NCBI RefSeq assembly: GCF_003862475.1
Contig: NZ_RRCO01000003.1
Span: 62,001 to 126,000 of the forward strand
Direction: 5' to 3'
DNA: 64,000 bases
Source: Lachnoanaerobaculum gingivalis
Lineage (GTDB): Bacteria > Bacillota > Clostridia > Lachnospirales > Lachnospiraceae
The notes under the pieces: generated by a model
What the model saw: only the letters and a program-made list of their open reading frames with translations
Told to the model about the DNA's origin: nothing
Databases searched by the model: none
Shown: one piece after another, positions 35,561 to 45,006 of the stretch
Layout of the letters: each line of letters opens with the position of its first letter
Position numbering within the stretch: the stretch's first letter is position 1
Position numbers and translations under genes: made by a program

Positions 35561-36025
35561 CTATCCAAGTAATTCACCTTTATATTTTCCATTCTTAATT
35601 TTAAAAAAGAACTCACTATATCTGTCAGAATCAAATATCTCCATCAAATCTTTCATATTCCAAATCAAATTTATACTGTCTAATTCTGACCTGTCAACCC
35701 AAAATACTCTTCCTTCATTTGATGACTTCAGTTCTCCACTAAACTTATCAGTCTTATATAAAAGCACCAAATATCTTGTTCCGTCTTCCTGTATCCAGTC
35801 CTTAAAACCGCAGGCTATAGGATTTTCAATAGTAAGTCCCGTCTCCTCTTTTATCTCCCTGATAACGGACTCAAGGAGTGACTCATCTTCTTCCACATGA
35901 CCTCCCGGGAATACCAAACCACCTGTTCCTGTTTTTTCCTGAACCAAAACCTTGCTTCCGTCACAGATTAAGCACATATTTGTTAACTCTATCTCCGTTT
36001 TTCTACTCAATTTTTCAATTCCCAT
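35561..36025 (-). CDS. Nudix hydrolase
   Basis: 154 residues with a complete Nudix box, running from GGHVEEDESLLESVI to REIKEETGL and fitting GX5EX7REUXEEXGU. The start MGIEKLSRKTEIELTNMCLI and the 8-oxo-dGTPase-like length suggest an (oxidised) nucleotide diphosphatase, but substrates of such proteins vary widely. It lies 72 bp after an XRE regulator in the same direction. Confidence 0.88.
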   Translation of the reverse strand: MGIEKLSRKTEIELTNMCLICDGSKVLVQEKTGTGGLVFPGGHVEEDESLLESVIREIKEETGLTIENPIACGFKDWIQEDGTRYLVLLYKTDKFSGELKSSNEGRVFWVDRSELDSINLIWNMKDLMEIFDSDRYSEFFFKIKNGKYKGELLG

Positions 36026-36097
36026 ACATACCTCTCTTTTAAGCTATTCTAATATCTTGCATATACACAGTCAATTAAAATCGGTATATACCCGGGT

Positions 36098-36346
36098 TTA
36101 TGCACTTATTTGTGTATTTGTTTCTACTATGATAATCTCATCCAGAGAAACCTGAAATACTGCTGACAGTACTATCAAATTATCTATAGTTGGCATTGCT
36201 GTGCCATGTTGCCATTTGTAAATCGCCTGTGGGGTGGCAAAGCCAAATATTTCCTGCAAATTTCTCACACTAAGTCCTGACTCTTCTCTAAGTCTCAAAA
36301 TATTTTTTCCTGTAGCTACCAAATCAATGGTAGGAAAAATAAACAT
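36098..36346 (-). CDS. Small XRE-family regulator
   Basis: 82 residues: GKNILRLREESGLSVRNLQEIFGFATPQAIYKWQHG is a helix-turn-helix, followed by TIDNLIVLSAVFQVSLDEII. The ribosome site AAGGAAG is part of a bulged stem (36347-36360 with 36372-36381) in the rtcB-side leader, so translation could be dampened when rtcB mRNA reads through. It lies 43 bp after rtcB and 72 bp before the Nudix gene. Confidence 0.85.
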   Translation of the reverse strand: MFIFPTIDLVATGKNILRLREESGLSVRNLQEIFGFATPQAIYKWQHGTAMPTIDNLIVLSAVFQVSLDEIIIVETNTQISA

Positions 36347-36389
36347 AACTCTTCCTTTCCGCTTCCGGATAGGAAAGAGTTACTCTTTT

Positions 36390-37604
36390 CTATTCAGAAG
36401 CCTTAAAATTATAAATTGGTTTCATTACCTCGATGATATCTACAGAGTCTTTTATAACATCTATGATATCCTCAAGTCTTTTATATGCCATTGGAGCCTC
36501 ATCCAATGTGTTTTCATTTATAGAAGTGGAATAGATCCCCTTCATTGTCTCTTTGTACTCATCTAAACTTAAATTCTTTTTTGCGGCAGTTCTTGACATA
36601 AGTCTTCCGGCTCCATGAGGTGCTGAATAATTCCAATCAGGATTACCCTTACCCACTGCCAAAACACTTCCGTCCCTCATATTTATAGGGATCAAGACCT
36701 TCTCACCGCTATGTGCCGCTATAGCACCTTTTCGTAAGATCATCTCACTCACGTCAATATAATTGTGAATAGTATGGAATGACTCAAGATTTTTCATTCC
36801 GGTTCTTTCTAAGATAATTTCTGCCATCAACTCACGATTTCTTTTTGCAAAGTTTTGACAAATCTCAACATCATTTAAATACTCCTCCAGATATTTTCCT
36901 GAAACATAGCATAAGTCATCAGGCATGCTTGTTTCCGACTCATATACATTCCAATGAAGATCTTTTAGAGCAGTCTGTATTTCACTTTTTCTCCCCTGCT
37001 CCTTATAAGTTCTTATTATCTCATCTCTTTTTTTAAAATAAGTATCATACCCTCTATCTAAGTTTGCCGCCAATCTCTGATAGTACTGTGCAACCTGCTT
37101 TCCAAGATTTCTTGATCCTGAATGTACTATTAAGTATTTGCATCCGTCACTTGCCTCATCGATCTCAATAAAGTGATTTCCACCTCCCAATGTACCAAGT
37201 GAACGCTCAAGTCTTCTTGAATCTCTCAAATATCTGAAACAATTTAGCTTTGTTAAATCAAAGCGCTCCTGTCTGCCCTCCCATACATTCATTCCAGATG
37301 GAATATAATGATTAGCCTCATCTACCTTTTCAAAATCTATTTCAACATTTCCAAGTTTTACCGTATACATTCCGCATCCGATATCTACTCCGACTATATT
37401 GGGAACTGCCATTTCCTGTATAGTCATTGTAGTACCTATAGTGCATCCCTTTCCGGCATGAACATCAGGCATTATACGGATTTTTGATCCTTCCGTTATT
37501 ACATAATCGCACATTCTTCTTATCTGCTCTATTGCCTCATCCTCTACAACCTTTGCATAGCACACAGCTGTATTTACTCTACCTTTTATTTCAATTCTAT
37601 CCAT
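36390..37604 (-). CDS. rtcB: RtcB-family RNA ligase
   Basis: 404 residues. IMPDVHAGKGCTIGTTM, VGVDIGCGMYTV, GGGNHFIEID, HSGSRNLG and the guanylylated His in APHGAGR (about 330) are the RtcB motifs. RtcB joins 2',3'-cyclic phosphate or 3'-phosphate ends to 5'-OH ends using GTP and Mn, repairing cleaved tRNA or rRNA. AAAGGAG precedes the ATG by 6 nt. An intrinsic terminator lies immediately upstream of this ribosome site. No RtcA or RtcR is present. Confidence 0.92.
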   Translation of the reverse strand: MDRIEIKGRVNTAVCYAKVVEDEAIEQIRRMCDYVITEGSKIRIMPDVHAGKGCTIGTTMTIQEMAVPNIVGVDIGCGMYTVKLGNVEIDFEKVDEANHYIPSGMNVWEGRQERFDLTKLNCFRYLRDSRRLERSLGTLGGGNHFIEIDEASDGCKYLIVHSGSRNLGKQVAQYYQRLAANLDRGYDTYFKKRDEIIRTYKEQGRKSEIQTALKDLHWNVYESETSMPDDLCYVSGKYLEEYLNDVEICQNFAKRNRELMAEIILERTGMKNLESFHTIHNYIDVSEMILRKGAIAAHSGEKVLIPINMRDGSVLAVGKGNPDWNYSAPHGAGRLMSRTAAKKNLSLDEYKETMKGIYSTSINENTLDEAPMAYKRLEDIIDVIKDSVDIIEVMKPIYNFKASE

Positions 37605-37620
37605 ATCTTCTCCTTTACAT

Positions 37621-37652
37621 AAAAAAACCGCCTACCCATTTAGAGTAAGCGG
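37621..37652 (-). terminator. Intrinsic terminator directly upstream of rtcB (possible attenuator)
   Basis: CCGCTTAC/GTAGGCGG stem (8 bp, one G-U) with a 9-nt loop and seven T, ending 16 bp before the rtcB start. It would stop transcripts from the promoter at 37885 unless read through. Confidence 0.8.
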
Positions 37653-37686
37653 CCTCAAAAACATTTATCTAATATTAGTATAGTAT

Positions 37687-37839
37687 CTACCTATGCCTAT
37701 AATTATACAAACAATTTTCTCGTACTTGACCTATCTCTAATGAGTACACCAAAACAAAGCCCTTCCTAGACGGCATACTAAGGAGCGCGTAATCACGGCG
37801 TTCAATATTTAAATAGTCAAAACGATTCATTGTTCTCAT
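37687..37839 (-). CDS. 50-residue small ORF in the rtcB leader
   Basis: ATG with AAAGGA 7 nt upstream opens 50 codons (MRTMNRFDYLNIERRDYALL...CLYNYRHR) ending in TAG, 34 bp before the terminator stem. It is rich in Arg, Tyr and Leu and has no membrane segment. I recognise no family. Its place between a good promoter and the pre-rtcB terminator suggests either a leader peptide or a separate small gene. Confidence 0.5.
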   Translation of the reverse strand: MRTMNRFDYLNIERRDYALLSMPSRKGFVLVYSLEIGQVRENCLYNYRHR

Positions 37840-37884
37840 GTCTTTTCCTTTCCGGGCATAATCAGCCCAAATTTCTTTATTGAT

Positions 37885-37913
37885 AGAATAACATAGTAAA
37901 AGTTATTTGTCAT
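37885..37913 (-). promoter_or_regulatory. Promoter of the rtcB leader, ATGACA-17-TATTCT
   Basis: -35 ATGACA (37908-37913) and -10 TATTCT (37885-37890) with 17-bp spacing, about 45 bp before the small ORF. Confidence 0.6.
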
Positions 37914-37955
37914 TATACTTGGAGTATAAAAAATGCTCTATATCTTACAATTTAA

Positions 37956-38033
37956 TTACCGGTTTATAGCCCTTATGTATGAAAATACTTCAGGTTCAAC
38001 TCCGATATTTTCTCTAATCCAAACTTCCCGCAT
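37956..38033 (-). pseudogene. 3' remnant of a second radical-SAM activase gene
   Basis: The minus strand encodes WIRENIGVEPEVFSYIRAINR and a stop, matching the C-terminus of the radical-SAM gene at 54171 (RDNIGVEPEVFSYIKAINR) with conservative changes; the 3' flank (TTACAATTTAATTACC) is also shared. The rest of the gene is missing. It marks an older, diverged copy of that locus. Confidence 0.75.
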
Positions 38034-38551
38034 TCAAAATAGGATCTGTATGTTAAAAAATTAATACTTTGGCCAACAAAATAATGGTTTATCGGGGAGT
38101 TGTCAGCATAAACAATGGTTAAATTAAACAGCAATAATTAGATGGCAACAATTGAACAGAAACATTAGCTCGCAAGGAATAGCTGTATAAAAAGTTTGGT
38201 GTATATAAATAGCTATTGTTTATATTGCTAAGGGGAAGGTGAGTTGGGGAGAAGCAACTTTTATCTCAAATCTTAAAAATAGTCGTTCCTATAGGGGATG
38301 TGGCATTAAGTAAAAGTGTACCCACACCTCTCCACCTCCACCGGTACATTAAGCACATAAACCATCATTTTATTATCTGCAATATCGAAGCTTCAACATA
38401 CTGATCCAATTTGATGAATAGGAGGTTTGAATCAATTATGATAATATGATTACAAAATATTTCAATAAATAATATCACCCTACAACTCATCTTAACAAAC
38501 AACTCTTAAATGAATTTCAATATTTTTTTATTGAATAACAATATATTTTTA
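38034..38551. other. Decayed intergenic DNA
   Basis: About 520 bp without a convincing gene, bordering the radical-SAM remnant. No inverted repeats or IS ends recognised; probably debris of rearrangement. Confidence 0.4.
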
Positions 38552-38580
38552 TTGTCAAACATTAAATTATGTGTTATCAT
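38552..38580 (+). promoter_or_regulatory. Promoter of the DUF2975 operon, TTGTCA-17-TATCAT
   Basis: -35 at 38552-38557, -10 at 38575-38580, ideal spacing, 61 bp before the ATG. Confidence 0.65.
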
Positions 38581-38641
38581 GCTCCTAGCATTAATATTTT
38601 TTGCAGTTTGTAAATATCTATATGTAAAGTAGGAGGTTGTG

Positions 38642-39115
38642 ATGAATTGGACACAAAATAAAAGTATAGCTTTATCTAAGGTATGTGTATTTGTTTTTGC
38701 CATACTGGGTATACTGCTTAATATTTACATACACCATGATATAAAATTTATTATCCTAAGGCGCATTTATATTCCTCTTTCCAATGAAGAACTTATCGGA
38801 AAGTATATCATTTTCAGTATGATTACAGTCTACATACTTGACATACTTGCCTATGCCGCCCTATTTCTCCTATATAAGCTCTTATGTAACATACATAAGT
38901 CCAAAGTATTTATAGCAGAAAATGTCAAGTATCTTAGACTACTTTCATGGTGCTGTTTTATTGTCTCATTTGTATGCTTCATTTTAACATTTTTCTATCT
39001 GCCTTTTGTATTACTAGTTACAGGCTCTGCATTTATGGCTCTTATACTGAGAGTAGTTAAGAATGTTTTTACAGAGGCTATAGAAATAAAGCAAGAAAAT
39101 GAGTATACCATATAA
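38642..39115 (+). CDS. DUF2975 membrane protein
   Basis: 157 residues from ATG 38642 (AGGAGG 5 nt upstream; a GTG one codon earlier is too close to it). Four membrane spans and LLCNIHKSKVFIAENVKYLRLLSWCC, the DUF2975 signature. Members are typically paired with a small YozG-like XRE regulator, as here 11 bp downstream. Function unknown; a membrane sensor or antagonist of the regulator is plausible. Confidence 0.85.
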   Translation: MNWTQNKSIALSKVCVFVFAILGILLNIYIHHDIKFIILRRIYIPLSNEELIGKYIIFSMITVYILDILAYAALFLLYKLLCNIHKSKVFIAENVKYLRLLSWCCFIVSFVCFILTFFYLPFVLLVTGSAFMALILRVVKNVFTEAIEIKQENEYTI

Positions 39116-39126
39116 GGAGAAAAGTT

Positions 39127-39336
39127 ATGATTATGGTAAATATAGATGTGGTAATGGCAAAAAGGAAGATGTCTGCCGGAGAGCTTGCAGAGCGAATAGG
39201 TATCACAGCTGCCAATTTGTCCATTCTAAAAAATAATAAAGCCAAGGCGGTACGATTCTCCACTTTGGAGGCTATATGCAGAGAACTTAACTGTCAAGTT
39301 GCGGATATACTGGAATATGTACCTGACGAAAACTAA
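39127..39336 (+). CDS. YozG-like XRE regulator
   Basis: 69 residues, almost only a helix-turn-helix domain: MAKRKMSAGELAERIGITAANLSILKNNKAKAVRF, then LEAICRELNCQVADILEYVPDE. This is the small Cro/CI partner of DUF2975 proteins. AAGGAG lies 7 nt upstream. It probably autoregulates the three-gene operon. Confidence 0.9.
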   Translation: MIMVNIDVVMAKRKMSAGELAERIGITAANLSILKNNKAKAVRFSTLEAICRELNCQVADILEYVPDEN

Positions 39337-39350
39337 AGGAGGTTTTTAAC

Positions 39351-41102
39351 ATGAACGAAAATTTATCAGATAATTCTACAGTTATAAATTCAAATAATGC
39401 CGAAACTATAAATTCAGACAATAATGTAACTGTAAATGCAAACAATAATGTAGCTGACAATTCAAACAATACTGTAAACACAAGTGCAAACAATAATGTA
39501 GCTGACGGTTTAAACAACACTACAAGTGCAAGTACTTCCATCGCCGGTGTTAATATGGAGTCCGCAACTTCAAACAAGGCTCCGATAAAAAAAGAGCCTA
39601 AATATAAGTTTGAAACGATAGATATAATAATGCTGCCCGTTGTATTTATACTCGCATTTTTATGCACAAAATATTATAACTTAAATACAGATATAGTAAC
39701 TTTAGGTTTGGGAGCTACCGCATACATAGTACTTTATGTTATCTCCGTGCTTGTATATGCTAAATTAAAGGCAGTTAAGCTCAATAGTGAAAGTATTATT
39801 TTATCGGTACTTATGATACTTTTAGCCATAAGCTTTACTGTTTTTTATAACTATTCCCTTAGTATATTTATGCAAATCGCTATGGATTTTATGCTTATCT
39901 ACCTTCCTGTAACGGTATTTAACAAGCTTATAAAAAGTGAAACTTCAGCACTTATATTATACGACTATATCAATGCACTTGTACTTATTCCTATACATAA
40001 CGCTACTTCTTTTTGGCTTTGCATGTTTTCAAAGAGGGGAAAAAGTTCTTCAAGTACAAAGACTAAGTACTTTTTGCATATTTTTCTCGGACTTTTGATT
40101 GGCACTCCATTTATAATAATTGTCGTTTTCCTGCTTTCAAGTGCAGATGCTACTTTTAAAAATATTTTTGACAATTTATTTAACTTCAATATCAGTATTC
40201 CTAAAAATATCGGAACTCTTATATGGTCACTACCTATGGCAACCTACCTGTACGCACTTATCTACGGAAGCTCCATAGAGGATAATTCAAAGTCCTTTAA
40301 TATAGATAAGTTTAATAAAACTATGGATAATGCCGCCTCCATACCAAGACTTAGTTTATACACAGTTAATGTCGTTATTTGCTGCTTTTATATTCTTTTT
40401 ATAGGCATACAGGCTATATATTTTATAGATATTTTAGGCGGTTCTTTACCGACTGATTTTACTTATTCAGACTATGCAAGAAGAGGATTTTTTGAACTTC
40501 TGGCTGTTGCCTTAATCAATATAGTATTTATTGCGGTAGCTAAGATTTTATCAGTTAAAAATGAAAATAATAAGTATATGCGTATTCATATAATCCTAAA
40601 TTCAATATTAACATTGGTACTTATATCTGTTGCCTTTGCCAAGATGTATCTGTATATAAGAACTTATGGACTTACAACACTGCGCATAATTCCAAGTGTA
40701 TTTATGATTTTCTTATGTTTTGTATTTGCCTTTATCATAATGGGAGAATTTAAGAAGAACTTTCCTGTTACCAAATTAAGTTTCTATGCAGGAAATATAC
40801 TTTTTGTACTTCTTTGCCTTGCCAATATAGACGCAGTGGTTGCCCGGTATAACCTTAATGCCTATATGAACGGTAATCTGCCACACTATGATATATATGA
40901 TCTTAAGGAAAGTGATATGGCTGCAATGCCTATCATTTACAAGGCTTGGAAAAACAGTTCCGATAAAGAGCTTAAAGAAAAGCTCCATTCTTCTGCAGAA
41001 AGTATAATGAGGTATTATTCTTTTGATACAGATGAACCTATCAGCTATAATTACACCATAAATAAAGCTTTAGTAATAGAAAAGAATATGAAGCTCCATT
41101 AA
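39351..41102 (+). CDS. DUF4173 multi-span membrane protein with Asn-rich N-terminus
   Basis: 583 residues. Residues 1-75 are low-complexity and Asn-rich, with imperfect repeats around ANNNVAD, then KKEPKYKFETIDIIML begins the membrane part. About eleven spans follow, with YDYINALVLIPIHNATSFWLC and RRGFFELLAVALINIVFI as in DUF4153/DUF4173 proteins. The role is unknown. It is the last gene of the DUF2975/XRE operon, 14 bp after the regulator, ending in a strong terminator. Confidence 0.8.
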   Translation: MNENLSDNSTVINSNNAETINSDNNVTVNANNNVADNSNNTVNTSANNNVADGLNNTTSASTSIAGVNMESATSNKAPIKKEPKYKFETIDIIMLPVVFILAFLCTKYYNLNTDIVTLGLGATAYIVLYVISVLVYAKLKAVKLNSESIILSVLMILLAISFTVFYNYSLSIFMQIAMDFMLIYLPVTVFNKLIKSETSALILYDYINALVLIPIHNATSFWLCMFSKRGKSSSSTKTKYFLHIFLGLLIGTPFIIIVVFLLSSADATFKNIFDNLFNFNISIPKNIGTLIWSLPMATYLYALIYGSSIEDNSKSFNIDKFNKTMDNAASIPRLSLYTVNVVICCFYILFIGIQAIYFIDILGGSLPTDFTYSDYARRGFFELLAVALINIVFIAVAKILSVKNENNKYMRIHIILNSILTLVLISVAFAKMYLYIRTYGLTTLRIIPSVFMIFLCFVFAFIIMGEFKKNFPVTKLSFYAGNILFVLLCLANIDAVVARYNLNAYMNGNLPHYDIYDLKESDMAAMPIIYKAWKNSSDKELKEKLHSSAESIMRYYSFDTDEPISYNYTINKALVIEKNMKLH

Positions 41103-41111
41103 ATATAAAGT

Positions 41112-41155
41112 AAAAGGCTTCAAACAGCAAAATTACACTGTTTGATAGCCTTTTT
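41112..41155 (+). terminator. Terminator of the DUF4173 operon
   Basis: AAAAGGCT..AAACAG pairs with CTGTTT..AGCCTTTT around a short loop and ends in TTTTT. The same hairpin may serve the opposing cupin fragment. Confidence 0.75.
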
Positions 41156-41162
41156 GCTTAAG

Positions 41163-41393
41163 TTATTTATTAATAAGGGTTACAAAAAATTCTCCGTCTT
41201 CTAAAAACTCTATGTTTATATAATTATCACCGTCAAAATACAGTATATCTCCCGGTGTTAAATCATGGATCTCTTCATCATTAATAAATGCCCTTACCGC
41301 TCCCTTTACCACAGTAAATATTATATATGCCTCAGCATGGTTGTGCTTTGGAATCAAATCTCCTTTAACCCCTGCCTTCTTTACAACATTAAA
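41163..41393 (-). pseudogene. Cupin protein truncated at its 5' end by IS1380
   Basis: The frame FNVVKKAGVKGDLIPKHNHA (from 41393) to LINK is the core of a small metal-binding cupin with a His motif (PKHNHAE) and GAVRAFINDEEIHDLTPGD. It runs without a start into the left end of the IS1380 element at 41394. The missing N-terminus is not found beyond the other IS end, so part was deleted. Non-functional unless a fused start exists. Confidence 0.7.
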
Positions 41394-43001
41394 CCTAAAT
41401 TATTCATAGCATAGCTATATCTGCGTCTGAAAGCCACATAATTACTGCATTTACAAAACTTTCTTACTTTCACCTAAAAAGTGAATAGAAAAGGACCTCT
41501 TTCTTAGTAAAATTAAGGTGTCAAATCAAAACAATGCCAAGGAAAGGAAGTCCTCTTATGCCAATTTTATACACTATTTCACTTGAAAGCAACAAGAAAA
41601 TTAAAATAAATTTTAACGGTGGAAATCTCTCTTCTGATGGAGGGCTAATCCTCATCAAAGAATTCGCTGCAAAGGTAGGTCTTATAAAGCTTGTGAAAAA
41701 GCTCTTCAAAACCAATGACTATACAAAAAGCCGTATTCATACAGATCCTGATAACCTTATGCAGATGCTCTACCAAATTATAGCAGCCTATTTTGAAGAT
41801 GATTGTGCAGATGAACTGACTAATGATCCGGTATTAACATCTATTTTGGAAAAAGAGGCCTTGGCTTCTCAATCTACACTATCTCGTTTTTGGAATAGAA
41901 TGGACAACGACACTCTTACACAGCTGGATTCTATAAATGCAAAAATGCGAGATATTGTCTATTCTATTAAGGCGCCGGAGCACATGTTGTTTGACCTTGA
42001 TTCTACACTGCTTAACACCTACGGCAAGCAGGAAGGAGAAGGTTTTAACTTTCATTATCAGGCTCACAGTTATCATCAACTACTTTGCTATGACGGAATT
42101 ACAGGTGATCTTTTAAAGGCTGAACTTCGTAACGGCACACAGTATTGTAGCAATGATGCTGACAAATTCATGATTCCACTGTTACAGGAATATCGTGCAA
42201 AATATCCATCGCTCCCTCTTTATCTTCGTGGTGATAGTGGTTTTGCTTCTCCTGATTTATACAAAGCTTGCGAAGATAACGACTGTAAGTATGCAATCCA
42301 CTTGAAGCAAAACCAAACATTGATAAAATACGTTGCAGATGCTGATGCAGCGTTATTTAGAGCAGCCCGTGAAAATCAAACGGATTATATGGTGGAATGC
42401 GGTGAGTTCTATTATCAGGCAGGAAGTTGGTCGCATCCAAGGAGAGTTGCTTTTAAAGTAGAAAAACCCTATAATCAGTCTATTCACCTATATACTTTTA
42501 TTGTCACTACAATGGAATCAGAACCACACAAAGTAATTCAATTTTATTGTGGTCGTGGCAAGATGGAGAACTTCATAAAAGAAGGAAAATCAGGGTTTGA
42601 TTTTTCTTCAGTAAGCAGTCGTACCAAGGTAGTCAATGCAAATCGTTTACAGGTACATGTTCTTGCATACAACCTGTTTAATTGGTTTAGGCGACTGGTG
42701 CTCTCTGCAAATATGAGAAAGCAGCAAGTCAATACTATTCGCTTAAAGTTGCTAAAAGTAGTAAATAAGGCAAGATATATAGTACTCAAATTGTGTAGCA
42801 GTTGCCCCTATAAGAAAGAATTCTATGAAACGATTTCAAATATTAGGAAACTACCGCCACAGTTGGAATAGTAGTAACTTATGAGCCTTGATAATCCAAT
42901 ATTAAATGACTATTTTTGATGCATAGGGATAGTGCGCCTTTTTTTCAGGTGATTTTCCAACTTACGAACGAGATAGCTTTATAAAACAATTATCTTGTAG
43001 G
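41394..43001 (+). mobile_element. IS1380-family insertion sequence
   Basis: About 1.6 kb. Left end CCTAAATTATTCATAGC and right end (inverted) CCTACAAGATAATTG both begin CCTA and share an inner AGCTAT, giving imperfect inverted repeats. No matching target duplication is visible, consistent with a later deletion beside it. Confidence 0.7.
41558..42871 (+). CDS. IS1380-family DDE transposase
   Basis: 437 residues from ATG 41558, which has GGAAAGGAAG upstream; an ATG at 41534 is possible. FNGGNLSSDGGLILIKEF, MLFDLDSTLLNTYGKQEGEGFNFHYQ, LRGDSGFASPDLY and YCGRGKMENFIKEGKSGFDF are the catalytic blocks (DDE_Tnp_1_4, as in ISEcp1). Reading frame intact. Confidence 0.9.
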   Translation: MPILYTISLESNKKIKINFNGGNLSSDGGLILIKEFAAKVGLIKLVKKLFKTNDYTKSRIHTDPDNLMQMLYQIIAAYFEDDCADELTNDPVLTSILEKEALASQSTLSRFWNRMDNDTLTQLDSINAKMRDIVYSIKAPEHMLFDLDSTLLNTYGKQEGEGFNFHYQAHSYHQLLCYDGITGDLLKAELRNGTQYCSNDADKFMIPLLQEYRAKYPSLPLYLRGDSGFASPDLYKACEDNDCKYAIHLKQNQTLIKYVADADAALFRAARENQTDYMVECGEFYYQAGSWSHPRRVAFKVEKPYNQSIHLYTFIVTTMESEPHKVIQFYCGRGKMENFIKEGKSGFDFSSVSSRTKVVNANRLQVHVLAYNLFNWFRRLVLSANMRKQQVNTIRLKLLKVVNKARYIVLKLCSSCPYKKEFYETISNIRKLPPQLE

Positions 43002-43249
43002 CTTTTTAAGACAAATCTACTGTGATAAATAATTCAGGTTTAAATTATATATTATACATTGTGTTTCTAGCAAACAATATTAAAATTTTCTATTTGGACA
43101 AAGTGGTTTAAATCTTCTACTTTTTTCCAAAAGAAAATAAGTAAAAGTATTTACTGCAAATTATAAATTTAGAAAAAAGCGGATGTATTTAGATTTTACT
43201 TAAAAATAGACATTGTGTAAATATCTTTGAAGAAAGTGAGTAAGCAGAT

Positions 43250-44194
43250 ATGAGAATCATATGTATTTTTTGTGTGATACTTATAATGTCAGGGTGTAGG
43301 AGTGTTACACATAAAAAAGAAGTACAAAATCATGATGTATTAGAAACAAGTGATATTTCAACAGATAATTTTGAGCACACATTAAAGTCGGATGATTTTG
43401 ATTTTCCGGTTCCGGAAATTTCATGTAAGATTATCAGCAGTACAAAATATAAGATTAGTTTAATAACAACAGATAGCGAAAACCTTGAGAAATATTATAA
43501 AAAACTAAAAGAAGGCAATTGGCAGGTACTAAGACCGGCAACATCAGGTTCTCCTGTTTCTATGTATTTTAACGGATTTGACGGTCTTGTAATAACAGAC
43601 AGTAAAATAGATGATGTGGGGAACCGAGAAGTTGTCATTGATTATTATAATGGGAAAAGAGATAATTCATTTGAATATATCAAAAAATATGAAGATATTA
43701 TAAGAGATTTTTTTTCGGATGATGTAATATATGCTATTTCTGAATATGATATTTCTGAGGCCACTACAAAATTAGGTCTGCGAGGCTTTTATGTTTACAC
43801 AGATAAAATTAAACCAGCAAAGCTTATAATTGATAAATACAACAATATTATATTAGTTAACTATGATCAATTTGTAATCTCTGATATAGATTCTGATGGC
43901 GAAGATGAATTAATTACACGTCTAGGCTATGGTTTTGGTCGCTATATCATAACATTATCTGCTTTTAAGTATAATCCAAAAGAGATGGTGATGTTATGCA
44001 AAACTCAATATGAACAGATGGGGTCACTAGATATGTTTATAAGAGAGAACAATGGTAACGTGGAAGTGATCGCAGGGAAACAAAAAAACGGAGAAATTGA
44101 TGTATTGGGATCATATGGAAATTTAGAAATTAATAATGGTGTTCTGAGACCAAAGAAAAAAGATATTCCATTTAAGATATTGGAAGAAAATTGA
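43250..44194 (+). CDS. Lipoprotein of unknown function
   Basis: 314 residues with a short signal and lipobox LIMSGC. The mature part is mixed alpha/beta with DIDSDGEDELI, resembling a calcium-type acidic loop in VCBS/integrin-like repeats, and no other known domain. The ribosome site is weak (GAAAGTGAG). It stands alone between an IS1380 and an IS66 fragment; the 248 bp upstream contain no clear promoter. Confidence 0.75.
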   Translation: MRIICIFCVILIMSGCRSVTHKKEVQNHDVLETSDISTDNFEHTLKSDDFDFPVPEISCKIISSTKYKISLITTDSENLEKYYKKLKEGNWQVLRPATSGSPVSMYFNGFDGLVITDSKIDDVGNREVVIDYYNGKRDNSFEYIKKYEDIIRDFFSDDVIYAISEYDISEATTKLGLRGFYVYTDKIKPAKLIIDKYNNIILVNYDQFVISDIDSDGEDELITRLGYGFGRYIITLSAFKYNPKEMVMLCKTQYEQMGSLDMFIRENNGNVEVIAGKQKNGEIDVLGSYGNLEINNGVLRPKKKDIPFKILEEN

Positions 44195-44211
44195 TTAGTT
44201 CTTGTGCAAAT

Positions 44212-45006
44212 GTTACTGTACACGGGTAGTATATTTCTATTGTAAAAAATGCCGGAAATTATTTTTTTATTTTATTATGATTGATTCGGTCAGTAGAGTT
44301 TCTGTGGGTAACTCTGCAAACCGAATTTTTTGTATTTAAGTTATCAACATATTTTATCTATATTCTTCCTATACAAAATGATTTCACTACCGTTTGTGGA
44401 TAGTTCTACCCAATCCTTGCTTGAACCTCGATTTTTTTAAAGAGTTATGCACATGGCAAAATAACGAAGGGACTTTGTTGTCAAATTCGCATAAATACAA
44501 CATTGCTGATATAATCATACTATGAGGTGAGTATATGAACCATATTTCCGGTAAGCTCGAACAGCTTTTAGCCTTACACAAAACGTTATGTAAGGAATAC
44601 GAAAAGGAAAACAAAATACTCAAAAAGGAAGTTGCCGATTTTAAATCAGGTGAGCGTTTTAAGCAGATTCGAAGGGAACATCAGAAGTTGGTTGATGAGT
44701 ATCGTAGGCAGATAAAGCAACTGAATCTTGTGATTGAAGGGCTTCATAAGGATGTAAAAAATGCATGGAAATGGTGTGAAGAAGCATATGAAGATGCACT
44801 TAAAGAACTACGTGCATCAATGAAGGAGATGAAACGTGCATTAAAGGAAAAGAAGTGGTTGTTATCAGAACGTGACAGGGAACAGGCATTGTCTAAGATT
44901 ACTGACCTTTGCCGTGAAAACAGCGAATTAAAAACTCAGCTGTATGATGAACAAGGTAGAAATAAAAAACTTTTGGCACAGCTAAACCGTGACTATGAGA
45001 ATAGCA
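44212..45006 (+). mobile_element. Truncated IS66-type element (copy A)
   Basis: Begins with the IS66-type end GTTACTGTACACGGGTAG, identical to copy B at 50327, and is cut at about 45006 inside the transposase gene. Like copy B it has no tnpA/tnpB, as in the ISBst12 subgroup. Confidence 0.8.

Noticed and set aside
36347-36381. Hairpin between rtcB and the XRE gene as a terminator of rtcB
   Set aside because: The stem has a 4-nt bulge and no T-run; at most it could hide the XRE ribosome site.
43002-43249. Missing N-terminus of the cupin on the far side of IS1380
   Set aside because: No frame in this stretch resembles a cupin start, so the part was deleted rather than displaced.
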